Part shown: positions 1-12,329 of the stretch, one piece after another | Layout: each line of letters opens with the position of its first letter | Numbering within the stretch: the first letter of the stretch is position 1 | Source of the DNA: Acanthochromis polyacanthus | Lineage: Eukaryota; Chordata; Actinopteri; Pomacentridae | NCBI RefSeq assembly: GCF_021347895.1 | Contig: NC_067127.1 | Coordinates: 17,766,984 to 17,830,983 of the forward strand | Length of the DNA stretch: 64,000 nucleotides | Direction of reading: 5' to 3' | Translations under genes and position numbers: made by a program | Notes under the pieces: generated by a model | What the model was told of the DNA's origin: nothing | Seen by the model: the letters and a program-made list of their open reading frames with translations, nothing else | Databases searched by the model: none

Positions 1-106
1 AGATTTATTCACCACTGTGTAACAATTCTTATTCAGTGCAGTGTATTCTCATTTATCCTAGCTGTTTGTGCATTGACCTGTGTGTATGTGTGTGTGTGTA
101 TTTCAG

Positions 107-2164
107 GGCTCTTACGACAGGAGGGAACGCATCCTTCAAAGATCCACCAGTCAGGGCTCCATAGGATCACCAGTTTATAATCGCCATGGTTACACTCCCA
201 CCTTGTCACGGTCACCACAGCATTTTCACAGGCCAGGTGGGTGCTTAAAGTGACCAATCTGTGTGTATGTATCTGCACATGTGTGTTTTTTATAAGGTGT
301 GACAGCTGTGACGACACTGTGAAAGAGTTTACTGACCCTCCACCTAAAGACTCCCCTCCTCTGATTGAATTACCACCTTAATGGGAAGCTCAACCAAAAT
401 TGGCTTTAGGTTAATATGTTTAATTCTTGCATATTTTCTTTGTGTACTTTTTGCAGAAGCTCAACCTTAAAGTCAATTGTGTGTCTCAAACAACACAATG
501 TCCCCTCAGTTTACTATTTTTCCATTATTAAAAATTTAATTTTAAAATTTAAGAGCCAAGTCATGCTTTCATCATCTGTGCGCGCAGGTCGGCAATCAGG
601 ACAGCAGATACACACTTGGGTTTAGTCGTACCAGAGCCACAGTCAGTCACAGAAAGACACAGTTACTTACAGATCACGCTGGAGCTCTGTGTCAGTGAAT
701 ATTCCTAGGGTGTGTTGAGCAGAGTGGTCGGACAAAACACAAGATATCTGGAGAATTTTCTCACTGTCTGGGTGTTGTCAATTGAAAACATATTCAAATG
801 CAAGCACCCCTTAAGTCCAGCAGTGACTACCTCAGTTAGAACTCCGCTAATAATGAAATAGAAAGCCGTGGATGGTCAAGAATCTCCTCATGCAGTCTCT
901 CATTATAGTCAAGATTTGCTTTAAATGCAGTCGGCACAACTCTAGTGTGAACCCTTGCAGAATTGGATAGCTGATGAAATTTATGTCGTGTGTACCCGTG
1001 CGACTACAGACATGGAAAGCATGAACTGGCCTTAATACTCCTCCTTGTTTCTTACGGTCCATCTTGAATACTTCTTGCCTCTTACTTTGGGTGTCTTTAA
1101 TTTCTTCTTTTGAACATTTTACTCTTGTATATCTTCCTTTTCTTTTGCCCCTCACCTTCTCACCTTCTATCTCCTCCCCATATCGCCCACCTCTGCTGCC
1201 TGGTCCTGGGGTTTGTCCCCCCTGTCCCACTCCCTCCCTGCCCGCAGAGGCTCTGACAGGCATGCAGAAGCTCTGCTCCTCCCTGTGCAGTAACAGTGTG
1301 GGCTCCAGAAATAGTGACTCCCGCCCCACCTCCCCTTTCAGACACCACTTCCTCCCCCATAGCCAAGGTAAGGGCCCCACTCCACTCATATGTGCTGCCC
1401 CTCCTTCAAAGCAACACATCATCTCCATCATCACCTGGATGCCACCTCGCGTCAATGCCCCATTCTCTCATTTTGGATCCATCGACATTTCTCTGCCAGC
1501 CTGAATGGTCAAACCTATGTCTTGGCCAAGCCGCTGCTTCCTCACTAACATGCACTTCATTTATGCATTTTTCGCATGCACTTGGTAGATATTAGTAATC
1601 CAAATCCAATATCCAAACTAACAGTTCCCTGGATCTTGGATGATGGATAACTTTTTCACATTGTCAGAATGAGTCTCCAGAGTCGAGTAAACTGCAAGGC
1701 TGAGATAAAAAGAAAAAGTTTTCTCATATAAATTTTCCTTTGCATGCTGAGGGGTATTAACTTCTTAACTGTGAGCTCATATTACACAACACCCCAACTT
1801 CATGACTCATCTCCTGAGCATTTAGTCTCAGTTTGAAACTCTGGTAGTTTGATCCGCTTCTCTTCAGCCCCATCGACTGCATTTATCAAAACCAACCAGA
1901 ACGTGTCCCATTCGCTCAGACTGACTTCAGCTGGTGCCGTTGGTCCCTGTGTGTTGCACCGTTCAGACTGTGGTTCCCCGTTAGTATCCCTGCTTATGTT
2001 CTGTTCTTGGTTCTTCTTACTGGAGGCACTGACCCGCCAAGTGGCCGGAGCTCCCCCCTCCCGCTCAGGCCCGACAGCCGGCCGGTCACCCCGCCTCTCT
2101 CTCAGACCCCTAAACATTTCCACCTCCCAGGTAGGAGCTGGAGCGCACCCTGTCACTGCTCGTC

Positions 2165-2207
<43 letters not shown>

Positions 2208-2266
2208 GCTTTCTTGCTTTCTTTCTTTTTCTTTCTTTCTTTCTTTCTTCCTTCCTTCCTTCCTTC

Positions 2267-2316
<50 letters not shown>

Positions 2317-2728
2317 ATCATTATACTCCATTTGGGATCAGCTTTTGCTTTTTCCCCTCGTCTTTCACAACTATACAGATGTATCAAAGGAAAAATATTA
2401 AACCCTTATGAGCCAATTTTCAGTTTAATTTGTATAAACATGCAATGTGTACTCTGTAAAAAAGATGTGTTTCTGTATTTCATCGTTTTCAGATCAGGGG
2501 AGCAACATCTACAGAAAACCACCCATCTACAAACAACACGGTACCTTTCCTCTTATAGCATAGTCTGTTTAGCTGTAATCAGAGAAGGTGAAAAATGTCT
2601 GATTATTAATTTTGGGTAATATTGTAGACCAGTGTTTTCCAACCAGGGGTGTTAAAATCCCAAGAGTTCTACTGCATTTGTGATTTAGTGGGCGGAAAAA
2701 CTGTGGCGTTGCTTTAATTTGAAAAATA

Positions 2729-2819
<91 letters not shown>

Positions 2820-5800
2820 TGTCAAAGGTTTGGGGTCACTTAGAAATGTCTTTATTTATGAAAGAAAGGCAGTTTTTTTTCAGTGAAGATAACATGAAAT
2901 TAATCAGAAATTCAGTCTAGACACTGTTAATGTCGTAAATTTAATTGGAATTTGTGACATTAGTTACTTTTATACACACTGATTAGCCACAACATTAAAA
3001 CCACTGACAGGTGAAGTCAGTGACATTGATCATCTTGCCACAAAGCAATGCTCTGCTGGGAAATATTGGGGTACTGCCATTGATATGGATGCTACTTTGG
3101 CACCAGCACTCCCTAACTTTAGAGGCCTCCCTCCACTCCACAAAATCGTCCCAAGAAGGACTCGAAGAACACAACGAAGATCCCAAGGCGTTGATTCGAC
3201 CTCCAAACTCCCCAGATCCCAATCCAATCAAGGACTGAACAGGTCCGATCCACAGACGTCTGATCCCTCTATCCACAGGACCCAGAAGATCTGCTACCAA
3301 ATATTGGTGTCAGACACCACCGTTTTGGTGGAAGAAGAGAGACCTACAGATGGTATTAATGTTGTGGGTGAATAGGTGTATTCTATAGTATATTTACATT
3401 TGGAAAATATTTGCACTGACCAAAAAAGGTGGGAACCACTATTCTAGGTAGCCATGATATTGAACTCAGCTCTGAAAAATCTCCTGTTAATCAGCTGAAA
3501 CTGTGTATTCATCTAACCATAGTCACCCCCAGCGTCAGTGTACCAGCACTGTTTGAAGTCTGTCTCCAATCCTTTTCTGTCTGACCTGTAGCTTGTTTCA
3601 CACTGCACTCTGTCCATCTTAACAAGTCACAGTAGTAATACTAGAGTTGGCCTTTTCTCAAAGCGAGGCTGTGGAACATTTGCCAGGTTTTGGCAATTAC
3701 AGGATAATGACCGTACATTTTCCAAGAGTCATTTGTGCTAAAGGCAGCCAGATGACAAATAAGAGGAATGGGGAGACTAGCAAGTGAACTCAACCGTTAG
3801 ATGAAGAATGTGATACTTGATTTCTTTAAAAAAAAAAAATACAAAAAAAATAGCATAATCTGGCTTTAAAATGGAAATTTAGTTGCTTGCAACACACACA
3901 AGCAGCTTTCGAGACTTCTCATCAGTAACAGTATTCCTCAGTTGCTTTGGTACATTTTTCAGATCAGAACTGAGATTGTTCAAACTACTTTATCAACTAG
4001 TCCGTTGCTTACATCATAGAAGCATTTTCTCATTCTTTTGACCAAATTGCAAATGCTGCAGGACATTCATACAGATTATTTTGTGCAATTGTCTTCTATT
4101 TTCTACAGTATCAGTTGTTTAGGTCATGTATCATACTGGTTCTCTACTGAATAGTTGTCCCCACTGAAACAACTTGATTTTTGGGGGAGGTATTTTTTAC
4201 GGCATAAGCAAGTACATGCAGTGTAGTTGGTAGTTGAACCAGGTGTCAGAATCGGTCAGGCATAATTTCTGTACATTTCCATTAGACTTTCTTCTGTATT
4301 CAGACACAAAACTCTCATTGTGATACACAAAAGAAAATGAGTTTCACAGAACTGCATAGCACAAAGGAAGAAAATACAAAAGCTGAAGTGTAAACATAGG
4401 AAAAACATTGCTTCTGCAGAACTATACATGCGGCTTTACACAGATTCTCATCCACAACACGACAGATGTCTTCCCTCGCAGCGCAGCACAGAAAGAATCT
4501 ATTGAAATGTATTATCCAGCCTTTACAGGCATCTGCTGTGATGTATTATTTCCTTTGTACACTGCAGTGCTCTAACACAGTCTTGTCATTTTCTTTGTGT
4601 GTCACAACGCCATGGTCTGCCAACAAACTACAGTACAAACGGTAAATGTGTACATCTGAGTCCTTTCCAATCTCTTACGGTCAGTCTCCTACATACAGTA
4701 ATGTATAACTTGTACTGCTGAAATTGATATATGCCGTGCAGAAAAAGTGGAGCCTTGTGAATAATTGTCATTTATTATTCAAAGTGTACATAGGTGCAGT
4801 TTACATACTTAGAGGCTTTTGTAAATGGTTGTATTTATATAGTGCTTTTATCCAAAGCACTTTACATGATGATATGTCACATTTACCCATTCACACACAC
4901 ATGGCGGGAGCTGCCATGCAAGGTGCTAACCACGACCCATCAAGAGCAATTAGGGGTTCGGTGTCTTGCTCAGGGACACCTCGACATGAGCACAACGGGC
5001 CAAGGATCGAACTGGCAACCTTCCAGTTACAAGACGGCCACTCTACCCACTGAGCCATGCCGCCCCTTTTGCTGGCAATCAATTCTGCATTTCTGTTCAT
5101 TTAAACTGTTTAGAGAAATGCACTCAGTAGTTTGCAAATGTTCTGGAAGGTTTGAGAAATGCACCAAGACAACTATACGAATAGGTATAGAAAATATGTA
5201 ATCTTCTTTGTGCAAGATGTTACCAAAATTATTTTTAAAAACAGTTGGACAGAAGCACTTCTTTGCCTCTCATCTCAAAAGAAGACGTTTGAGGCTCTAT
5301 CTATTAAACAGTGACTTGTTAGGAGAGACATGTTTGCATTGTAAACAGTATATGCTGCATATACTGTAAATATAAACCAAGATGATCCAGGATTAAATGA
5401 TCGCCGAGCCTGACGATCACATGCTGCTAGGATGTTTACCTGTGAGACTGTGACCCGGACACTGATAGATCAGTTCCCATGGTGACCAACCTAGATACAG
5501 CTGCCATAGCACGTCAAAGCAAGTCTGCTGATGACATCATCAGATCCGCCACCTTCCCCGCTGCCCATGCTCCCTCTCCGGACGACAGCTCTCGGAGTGA
5601 GGGCGACCGTTGGCCCTACTCTCTCGCTGTATTAGGTACAGTAGGCTCCTGACGGGCATGCTTGCACTGCTACCTTGTAGTGGTAAAAATACTCACCTCA
5701 CCACAACCTAACTCCTCCTGTTTCCTCCTCCTAGCTGCCCCCAAAAGCTTAACTGCATCCCCTGCTTCACTCTGGGCTCACGCTGTTATTCGGGCATCAC

Positions 5801-8800
5801 AGTATTTGCCTTTTAAGTTTTTGCTTGCACAAAGCGGAAGCATTGTTTGGTGTCTGTTGCTGCCATCCTATGCTCTGCTTGAGATAGCATCAGTTTCACC
5901 ATTTTACGTTCTCTTACTGCACATGATGCGTGCTTTAGCTATAGGACCACAAATGACTTGGACAGAGATAACTGAGACTGACTTCAAACTTTTGTCTGTC
6001 TGTCTTACATTGTGCCGTTTCTGTGTATTCGACATCCACTAGAAATGTCGGCATGAGTGATGAAGTGGAAACATCTGCCATGTCAGGGTAGCCAAATATT
6101 CCAATAAGCCCCTCTGTTTGTCTGTCTCGTCAACTCTGTCTCACATTTGTGTTCAACTGTCCACTCATACTGTGTGTATTTGTCACTGCTCTACAGCCAA
6201 ACGAAGCAACCATATCTATTCTGTCTTTCTCTACATTTTGAGATGTGGATGAAACATTTCATCCAGTTTGTACTATTCAAGTACATGTGAAGCATGGTAT
6301 CCTCTGCGGATCTCTCTTATGTATGTGTGTGTTTTGCGTAACTTTTTTGGCTTGTGTGTGGCACCCGTAGGTTCAGAAGGAAGGAGACGGTCTAGAGAAG
6401 AGGAGGAGGAAGAGGCCTTGAAAAGAAAGCAGCTGCAGGAGGAACATCTCAGTAAGGTGAGTTGGATAACATTTATCATCCACTCACTGTGGCTGCAACT
6501 ATCAGTACGCGCAGATGCAGTAAATGTATTATTCAAGTCTTGCCATTACAGCAAGTTACTGTAATGTTTGTGCCCTGGATTAATATTTAAGTGTGGGTGA
6601 ATTGTTTGTCTGTGTGTGCCTGTAGATTCAGTCTGGTTTGGGGAAACTGATTCTGAAGGAGGAGATGGAAAAAGAGCAGATCAGGGAGCGTCACGCACGC
6701 AGCCTCTCTGCTCAGCGCTACGATCCTAAACAGACCAACTGTGACGCAGGTACAGAGCAGCTTCATCAGCTAACACACTATACAGCTGTCAGCAGTGTAC
6801 TTTAACACGGGGTCTCTGTTCTGTGCTGTGTGCTACATAACACTTGTAAGTCTTTGAATTAGTTTTACTGTGACATGCACCCAGATCTGTGACATTTTAA
6901 ATCTGAAAGGAGATATCATTTTGGGGATATTTATTTTTCAGATCCCACCTCTCCAACCAAAACTAACTCTCTGCCTGGCTATGGGAGGAATGGGCTGCAT
7001 CGGGTGAGAGGTCACTTGAAATGTATAATTAATGAGGAGAAACAGACAGATTCTGTGCATGTTTTATATGTACTAAGTGAAATTGAACTATTGTTCTAAA
7101 TTAACAAAATGCCCATATGTTAATGCTGATTTGCTGTCGTCTGTGTTCCTGCAGCCTCAGTCAACCGATTTCACTCAGTACAACAGCTACGGTGACATGT
7201 GTGGAGGGGGCAGAGGTGAGAGCTGCGACCAAAAACATCACCAATCAAGCAAATCTCTTGTCAGTTTCACCAGAGCTACTCAGCATCAGTATTCAGAGAT
7301 GGCTTGCTACATGTACATAAATGGACATGCATTTGGAAAATTTTTTGCATAATGATTCACATGATGTGTCATCAGGGACAGCAGTGTTGTAGATAGTAGC
7401 CTGGCAGGGAACTCGACAGCAAAACCATTAACTGTGAGTCTCATTTTCTGTCCCATTTTGTCCTGCAGAGTTTCAGGTATGTCTCTCATCTGCTTTTCCA
7501 CATGGCATGCTTCCTTCATCTTGCATCATGTATTTGCTTGCTTGTGGGTTGCAAGAGACACCTTGCCCTGAATGCACACTGCCCACTCCTGCTACGTGCT
7601 TGCATCACTATTGGTTTAGTGTCAACAACAGGGCATGTAGTGCAGTGATTTCAAATGCCTCGGATATGAGAAGCAAACACGCACTGCCCAGTAGCTGAAC
7701 CAGTGTACTATAAATGCAATGTATAATCATTGCCTCATGTCTTGTTCTGTGTGTTGTTTATCAGTGTTATGACTCGAGCTAAATGTCACATTTAAATTTA
7801 GCATTGTACAAAAGAAAAAAAGACTGCAGAGACATTTAGAAAACATGTGAACGACTGCCCATCTTGTAATTCAGATACTGAAGCAGTATCCAAAGCTACT
7901 CGCTCCATCCAGTGAAAACTGTGCCCACTGTCATTAGTGGACATATTCATGCCATTAACCGTGTAGTCCCCTTCCACTATATTACATTTGTGTATGTTCT
8001 ATTCTTTAGCACATTAAGGATGGCCGTGCAGCACTTGCAAGGATGGACAGGGGAGTATCTATGCCTAATATGTTGGAACCAAAAGCAAGTATCTTCTTCT
8101 TTTTGTACTGATGACAACATTGTAATCTACACTGCAATATGTTACAAAATCTACATATTGTTCACTCCTTTAAATGCATTTCAATTTGTTAAATGAGGAT
8201 ACGTTTCACTACAAAACATAGCAATAGAGAGACCAGCTCAAACTCTTAATGTGGCGTGGGGACATCGTTGGAAGAAATAGCGAAAAAACATTTTTACTGG
8301 AAGCGAAAAATTCACGTCAGATGGGTTCCTGATTCAGCATGTTGCTTTAGGAGCTGCCCAGTCACTCTAGCGCTTAGCATGCTGGCTTCTCCATGCTCAT
8401 CTGCACATAGCTTTGAGTTAAAGTGGCTGGATACTGTATGCAGCATACAGTGGAGAATCCAACGCCCAGATTGTCATCCACACAACTCATATCACTATAT
8501 ACTGCGTAGTATATAAGGGAGTATACACATGGATATGAGTTGGTCAGAGGCTTCGAAGATCTTCTAGTTGCTTATTATTGAGCATTTCGGTTATAGTTAG
8601 CCACTTTCTTCTTGTATGGAAGGCACTAGTATTTAGAAGCATAGAAGCACCTCAGTTTCCAGGACAATCGCTCCCATGTGGATTTACTTGGCCCACATTA
8701 CGGATGTTAGTTCTATTTTTAGTTTGCATTAAATTACTCTAAAAATACAGCTGGTTACATAACTGTTTTCATGGTTTTTTTTCCCTTACCTAATCTGTTG

Positions 8801-9484
8801 CACGTTTCAACACCTAAAGGAAAAAATCCGAAAACCCACCATAGCACCCGCATTTCCCCAACAACCTAAAATACAACCCAGTCAGCCTCCTGTCACATAC
8901 CTGTTATCCCACCCAGTGTTCCCGTTGTCTCAGTCAGACGTACCAAAATATCCAAATTTGATAGTACTGTTCAATAAAAAAACTGGTTTGCAAGTTTTTG
9001 AAGCACTTAACTGGAGCTCGCAGGTTGAACCTGTTCACTGATGAATGTCTCCTTCTGAAGGTGTATCCCTATGAAATGCTCATGATAACCAGTAGAGGGA
9101 GAGCTAAACTGCCCAGGGATGTGGACAGAACCAGACTGGAGGTATCAGTTTTCCATCTGACCTTCAATTAATGCAATTAATACTGCATTTCTCTACTTTG
9201 TGTAAATGACATGTTACACAAATACAGCTGTAGCAAGGAATGTGCAGTATCCATTGCTTCTTGTCATTTTTGCTGTGACCCTTTTTTATGGCTTCGGTGC
9301 TAACCAAGACCAACCAACCCCCTCCCACCCTCCCCTCCTTTGTTTTCTCCACCTTTGTTCTCAATTCTAGCGCCACTTAGCACCTGAAACGTTCTTTGAC
9401 ATCTTTGGAATGGAGATCCAGGAGTTTGACAGGCTTCCCCTGTGGAAACGCAACGACATGAAAAAGAAGGCCAAGCTCTTCTAG
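107..9484 (+). CDS. ablim1: Actin-binding LIM protein 1, C-terminal part (5' end outside window)
   Basis: Cytoskeletal adaptor that binds F-actin through a C-terminal villin headpiece; its LIM domains would lie upstream of the window. Exons read: 107-236, 1248-1367, 2493-2540, 5501-5635, 6371-6456, 6626-6749, 6942-7003, 7155-7215, 7469-7476, 8010-8084, 9061-9141 and 9371-9484. Reading phase is kept across every junction. Recognisable segments are [62 protein letters not shown] and the headpiece with [19 protein letters not shown] before a TAG stop. These agree with ABLIM1 rather than ABLIM2/3 (HLAPE, KKKAKLF). Exons 1248-1367, 2493-2540 and 5501-5635 lie between phase-1 junctions and can each be skipped in frame. 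Linkage to habp2 also fits ablim1. Which teleost paralogue (1a or 1b) it is cannot be told. Confidence 0.93.
1248..1367 (+). CDS. ablim1: ablim1 cassette exon (40 codons, phase 1-1)
   Basis: A strong pyrimidine-rich acceptor (ending CCCGCAG) and a GTAAGG donor enclose 120 nt that stay open in the ablim1 frame, encoding a Ser/Cys-rich linker ([18 protein letters not shown], then [14 protein letters not shown]). Both ends are phase 1, so inclusion or skipping keeps frame between HFHRP and [10 protein letters not shown] infer an alternatively spliced linker exon. I do not recognise this segment with certainty in other ABLIM proteins. Confidence 0.6.
2164..2316. repeat. (CTTT)n microsatellite
   Basis: About 150 bp of almost pure CTTT units with a few CTTG and CTTC variants, in an ablim1 intron. 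It produces long Lys/Arg/Glu or Ser/Phe/Leu pseudo-ORFs on both strands. Confidence 0.98.
2738..2818. repeat. Compound (CA)n-(TA)n microsatellite
   Basis: An uninterrupted CA run changes at about 2764 into a TA run that ends at 2818. The sequence next to it (from 2819) looks like a transposon terminus. Confidence 0.97.
2819..2960 (+). mobile_element. Tc1-type terminal fragment
   Basis: CTGTCAAAGGTTTGGGGTCA followed by CTTAGAAATG resembles the terminal repeat of a common fish Tc1 family. Only one end is present, abutting the TA microsatellite. Confidence 0.4.
2973..3380. mobile_element. Mariner-type element remnant with terminal inverted repeats
   Basis: The left end carries GCCACAACATTAAAACCAC. 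The right end has an imperfect inverted counterpart (GGTATTAATGTTGTGGGTG) running to GGTGTA. About 400 bp; the interior contains a decayed transposase-like region (SPDPNPI) with no intact ORF. A related 3' half is at 55672-55917. Confidence 0.6.
4825..5068 (-). repeat. tRNA-related SINE-type repeat
   Basis: The block running from TTTATATAGTGCTTTTATCC to GAGCCATGCCGCCCC is a dispersed teleost repeat by its structure. Near its right end GGATCGAACTGGCAACC is the reverse complement of a tRNA B-box-like sequence, so the tRNA-like head reads on the minus strand. Confidence 0.55.
5501..5635 (+). CDS. ablim1: ablim1 cassette exon (45 codons, phase 1-1)
   Basis: An acceptor ending ATACAG and a GTACAG donor bound 135 nt, encoding a linker with [20 protein letters not shown]. 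This parallels the linker of mammalian ABLIM1 that carries SKSSEDII and FPAA. Phase 1 at both ends makes it an in-frame cassette between the KPPIYKQH exon and the [15 protein letters not shown] exon. Confidence 0.75.
7469..7476 (+). CDS. ablim1: ablim1 8-nt microexon
   Basis: Between a CCTGCAG acceptor and a GTATGT donor lie only eight bases (AGTTTCAG). With the G left over from the previous exon they encode Glu-Phe-Gln and shift phase from 1 to 0, which the next exon ([15 protein letters not shown]) needs. The corresponding mammalian peptide is Asp-Tyr-Gln, so a microexon is the simplest reading. Confidence 0.75.
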
Positions 9485-10415
9485 CACTCAGAGCAGCATG
9501 CATATTCTGTACATTCATTCAGATAGCACACGACAACTGTAATCTAGATGTAGGTTTTTGGTTCATTTCCTTTCTTCTTCTGTTTTTTTTCCTGGTTTTG
9601 TTTTATCCTGACATAATCAAGGAAGCCATGAAATGGACTCTGCTCTGACGCTTCCTGAGACTATGAACTGAAAGATTTGTCCAGTTAGACTTGCACAGAA
9701 TGGGAATCTCTTCCATGTTCAAAAATGACAAAGAATGAATGATAAATAGGGTCATGTTATTTGGTTTGACTGCGCTCGTTTTACTTCTTGCTTTGCTTTG
9801 AGTGGAACTGCTTTCCTTTCTTTCTTGCTTGTTTCTTCCTACTATTTGTTGCTGTTGATTCCTGTGGAACTTTGTAAGTACAGTAGAACCTCATGGCGCC
9901 ATTATGAAATGTCCATGCTTGTAGCTTGAACATGTGTCAGCTTTCCTTCGCTTGGGCTGAAACTGTTTTGGTCCAAAGTTTGCAAGAATTGGCTCAGTGA
10001 GTCTTTGAATAAAAAAAATAAATAAAAATAAACATCATTGGGAAGGCAGTCAGCTGACCCACCAACTGTTTTACATTGAAATATACATGGAAATTAATCA
10101 TCCAAGCACCTACATATCACCACTGTCCTGCCCTTGGCTACTGCACACACAGAGCAATCATCTGACCCTGACAAAAAAAAATGTCTCTCTTCTCAGGCTC
10201 TCATAAACATGGCCAAACACTCTCCCTTTACATGTATTGGAAGTACAAATCTTAATATATTTTAATGCCGTATCCAACGTAAAGTAACAGACAAATATCT
10301 AAAACCCCTAATGTAAGAAGCAACTGTATTTGAAAGTACTGTTTTATAAATGAAAACCCACACTGCCATTTGTTGTATTGAAATCTAAGCCAATAAAGCT
10401 TTAAATCACCATGAA
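9485..10415 (+). other. ablim1: ablim1 3' untranslated region with several poly(A) signals
   Basis: Sequence after the ablim1 stop has no coding potential. AATAAA hexamers lie at 10008-10013 (with more copies in the A-rich run just after) and at 10392-10397. A further AATAAA at 10493-10498 could extend the transcript. The 3' end is estimated from these signals only. Confidence 0.55.
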
Positions 10416-10519
10416 CCATAATGATCCTCTGCTATACCAAAGGTACCCACCGCCTCTTTTCTGTTTATTGTTTTATTTCTTTGCATTTCACCAATAAACA
10501 CAACATTTTGTTGATGTAA

Positions 10520-11585
10520 CGCAAGGTGAGAAGTAATCTGAGGACTGGCTGGCTATCATAGGACCAATCAGGTGATGGAGTTCACTGACCTTCTACACAG
10601 ACATGGATGAGTTTTGGTCTCTGTCAGGACACATCTTTTAACATGATCATTAACTGTTGCTGTTTGTTTAACTACAGTTTTTAAAAGCATATGTAGTTGC
10701 AGCTTTATATTGTGTCTTAGAAGATTTGAAACACATTGCATATATAGCAGATCATTTTCCAAAGCATACCATGTTGTGAGGAAGAGAAGCTGTTTGAGAC
10801 TTGACAGCTGCTAGTCGGCAAGTTTTTTTAATTCAAAAATCTTTTCCAGCTGTAATTCTCTGGGTTTGTATTTCAATCAGCAAAGCTTTTTTCACCTTTG
10901 CAATAGTACACCAAACACCTTTAAAGAGACTCTGATGTGCAAAATCAGTGGAGGCATATAAATATCAAATATCAGAACTTCTTCTCTGAACATTGCAACA
11001 CTGTCAAGAAGGCTTTTCAGATCGTGCAAGGTTTTTAACAAAAAAAAAAGTAAATGAAGTGGTATTTTTACACGACACAGCAGCTCCACTCCAGAGAGAT
11101 GTTTCACCATGCTGACTGTATCTTCAACAACATGCTGTTAACCAGCTCCTCTGTATGCTATTTTTGAACCATGCTGAATTTAATTTATTGACCAAGTATG
11201 TTTTATTTTCTTCTCATTCTGTCCTGTTGTCATCTCTCAGCTCTGTGTAAGCACAGCTTGTATTTGACTTGTCGCCAAATTTGTGTCGTGTGACTGCTGG
11301 TCATAGCTCAGTTAATCATGACCTTGCATTTGCACTAAGGAGCACAATTTTCCCCCTACAATCTGGTGCAAATGGTTTATTTTTGGTAAATTTTTAAATG
11401 AGACATGTAGAACAAAGGATTTTTTGATGAAATATCACACTTTGTTTAACTTAGATTTAGGTTTTTTTTCCCCTAACAAATCCATGCAATGGCTATTGGA
11501 GAGCTCAGAATCTGTAATACACAATATTACTCTCTGGGATGCAGTGTGATAGAGGGACAAAGTTACATAAAATTAAAATAAATAA
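10520..11585. other. Intergenic stretch, nothing recognised
   Basis: AT-rich sequence between the ablim1 3' UTR and the repeat at 11590. I see no exon with supported splice sites, no RNA gene and no clear transposon. Confidence 0.5.
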
Positions 11586-11589
11586 CTAG

Positions 11590-11855
11590 AAGTTTTGCCA
11601 AACTTGGACCGCCCGGCGACCAAGATGACCCCTGTGATCTTGAAAATGAGGTCACGGTCACCAAATGCGAACTTGACCTGTGTCTTATTATGGTACAGCT
11701 GTGTACCAAATATGGTGAGGCTACATCAATATTTTATGGAGTTATCGTGCGGAAACCAAATTGTTACAGACAAACACGCAAGCAAGCAAGCAAGACTATG
11801 CAGGTGAAAACAATACCTTCCGGCAAACGCAGTCTTGCCGGGCGGTAAAAAACAA
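11590..11855 (+). repeat. Dispersed teleost repeat
   Basis: It runs from a degenerate GACC/AAAATGAGGTCACGGTCACC region to an end reading AATACCTTCCGGCAAACGC and TTGCCGGGCGG. The tail is typical of a high-copy fish repeat. No intact ORF. Confidence 0.45.
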
Positions 11856-12000
11856 ATTAAAAACTGAAGCTGCCCAACAAATTTGTGCAGTGCAGTGCAG
11901 TGCTTACAGTGCAGAGTTGCATTCCACCATTGGTGAGCTCGTACAAGTTGCAAACTGGACCGTGACTGACTTCCAAGTTGAGACTGTCCTCCTTGAAAAA

Positions 12001-12322
12001 ACGATCACATAGGTCGTCTGTACACGCCCTTATTACCACCGAGTGTTACGTTTTGAAGTTAAGCGACCTCTAGCGGTTGAGTAAATATCGACACTCTGGT
12101 GTCTCAGCTGAAACGTCACCATGAACAAACTTTGACCTAACACTAACCCTAACCCTAATCCTAACCATAACCATAACCCTAAACCCGTATAACGAAAGTG
12201 AGGGAAAAGCCGTTTCGTGAATTAAATCCCGTAATGCCTTCCTGTCTCCCGTAGGGACGCTAACATAAATACGCTCTCATGGATCGTATTCAGGGGCACG
12301 TACATACGACCTGTGTGGTCGT
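12001..12322. mobile_element. Small TIR element (MITE-like) with telomere-like interior
   Basis: Inverted 28-bp ends at 12001-12028 and 12295-12322 match at 23 of 28 positions (core GGTCGT...GTAC). Between them lie no ORF and a degenerate CCCTAA-type tract (12136-12186). The structure suggests a non-autonomous DNA transposon. No clear target-site duplication was found. Confidence 0.55.
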
Positions 12323-12329
12323 ATGAGTT

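Noticed and set aside
847..1595. Overlapping ORFs of 202, 146 and 99 codons on both strands
   Set aside because: Only the 1248-1367 segment has splice sites and the right phase for ablim1; the rest is intron or antisense shadow.
1800..2619. ORFs of up to 256 codons on both strands
   Set aside because: They are created by read-through of the (CTTT)n microsatellite, which gives poly Lys/Glu or Ser/Phe/Leu.
3011..3375. Three overlapping ORFs of 75-101 codons
   Set aside because: They fall within the mariner-type remnant; no intact transposase frame.
12136..12186. Interstitial telomere array marking a chromosome fusion
   Set aside because: The CCCTAA-like units are few, degenerate and inside a transposon-like inverted-repeat element.
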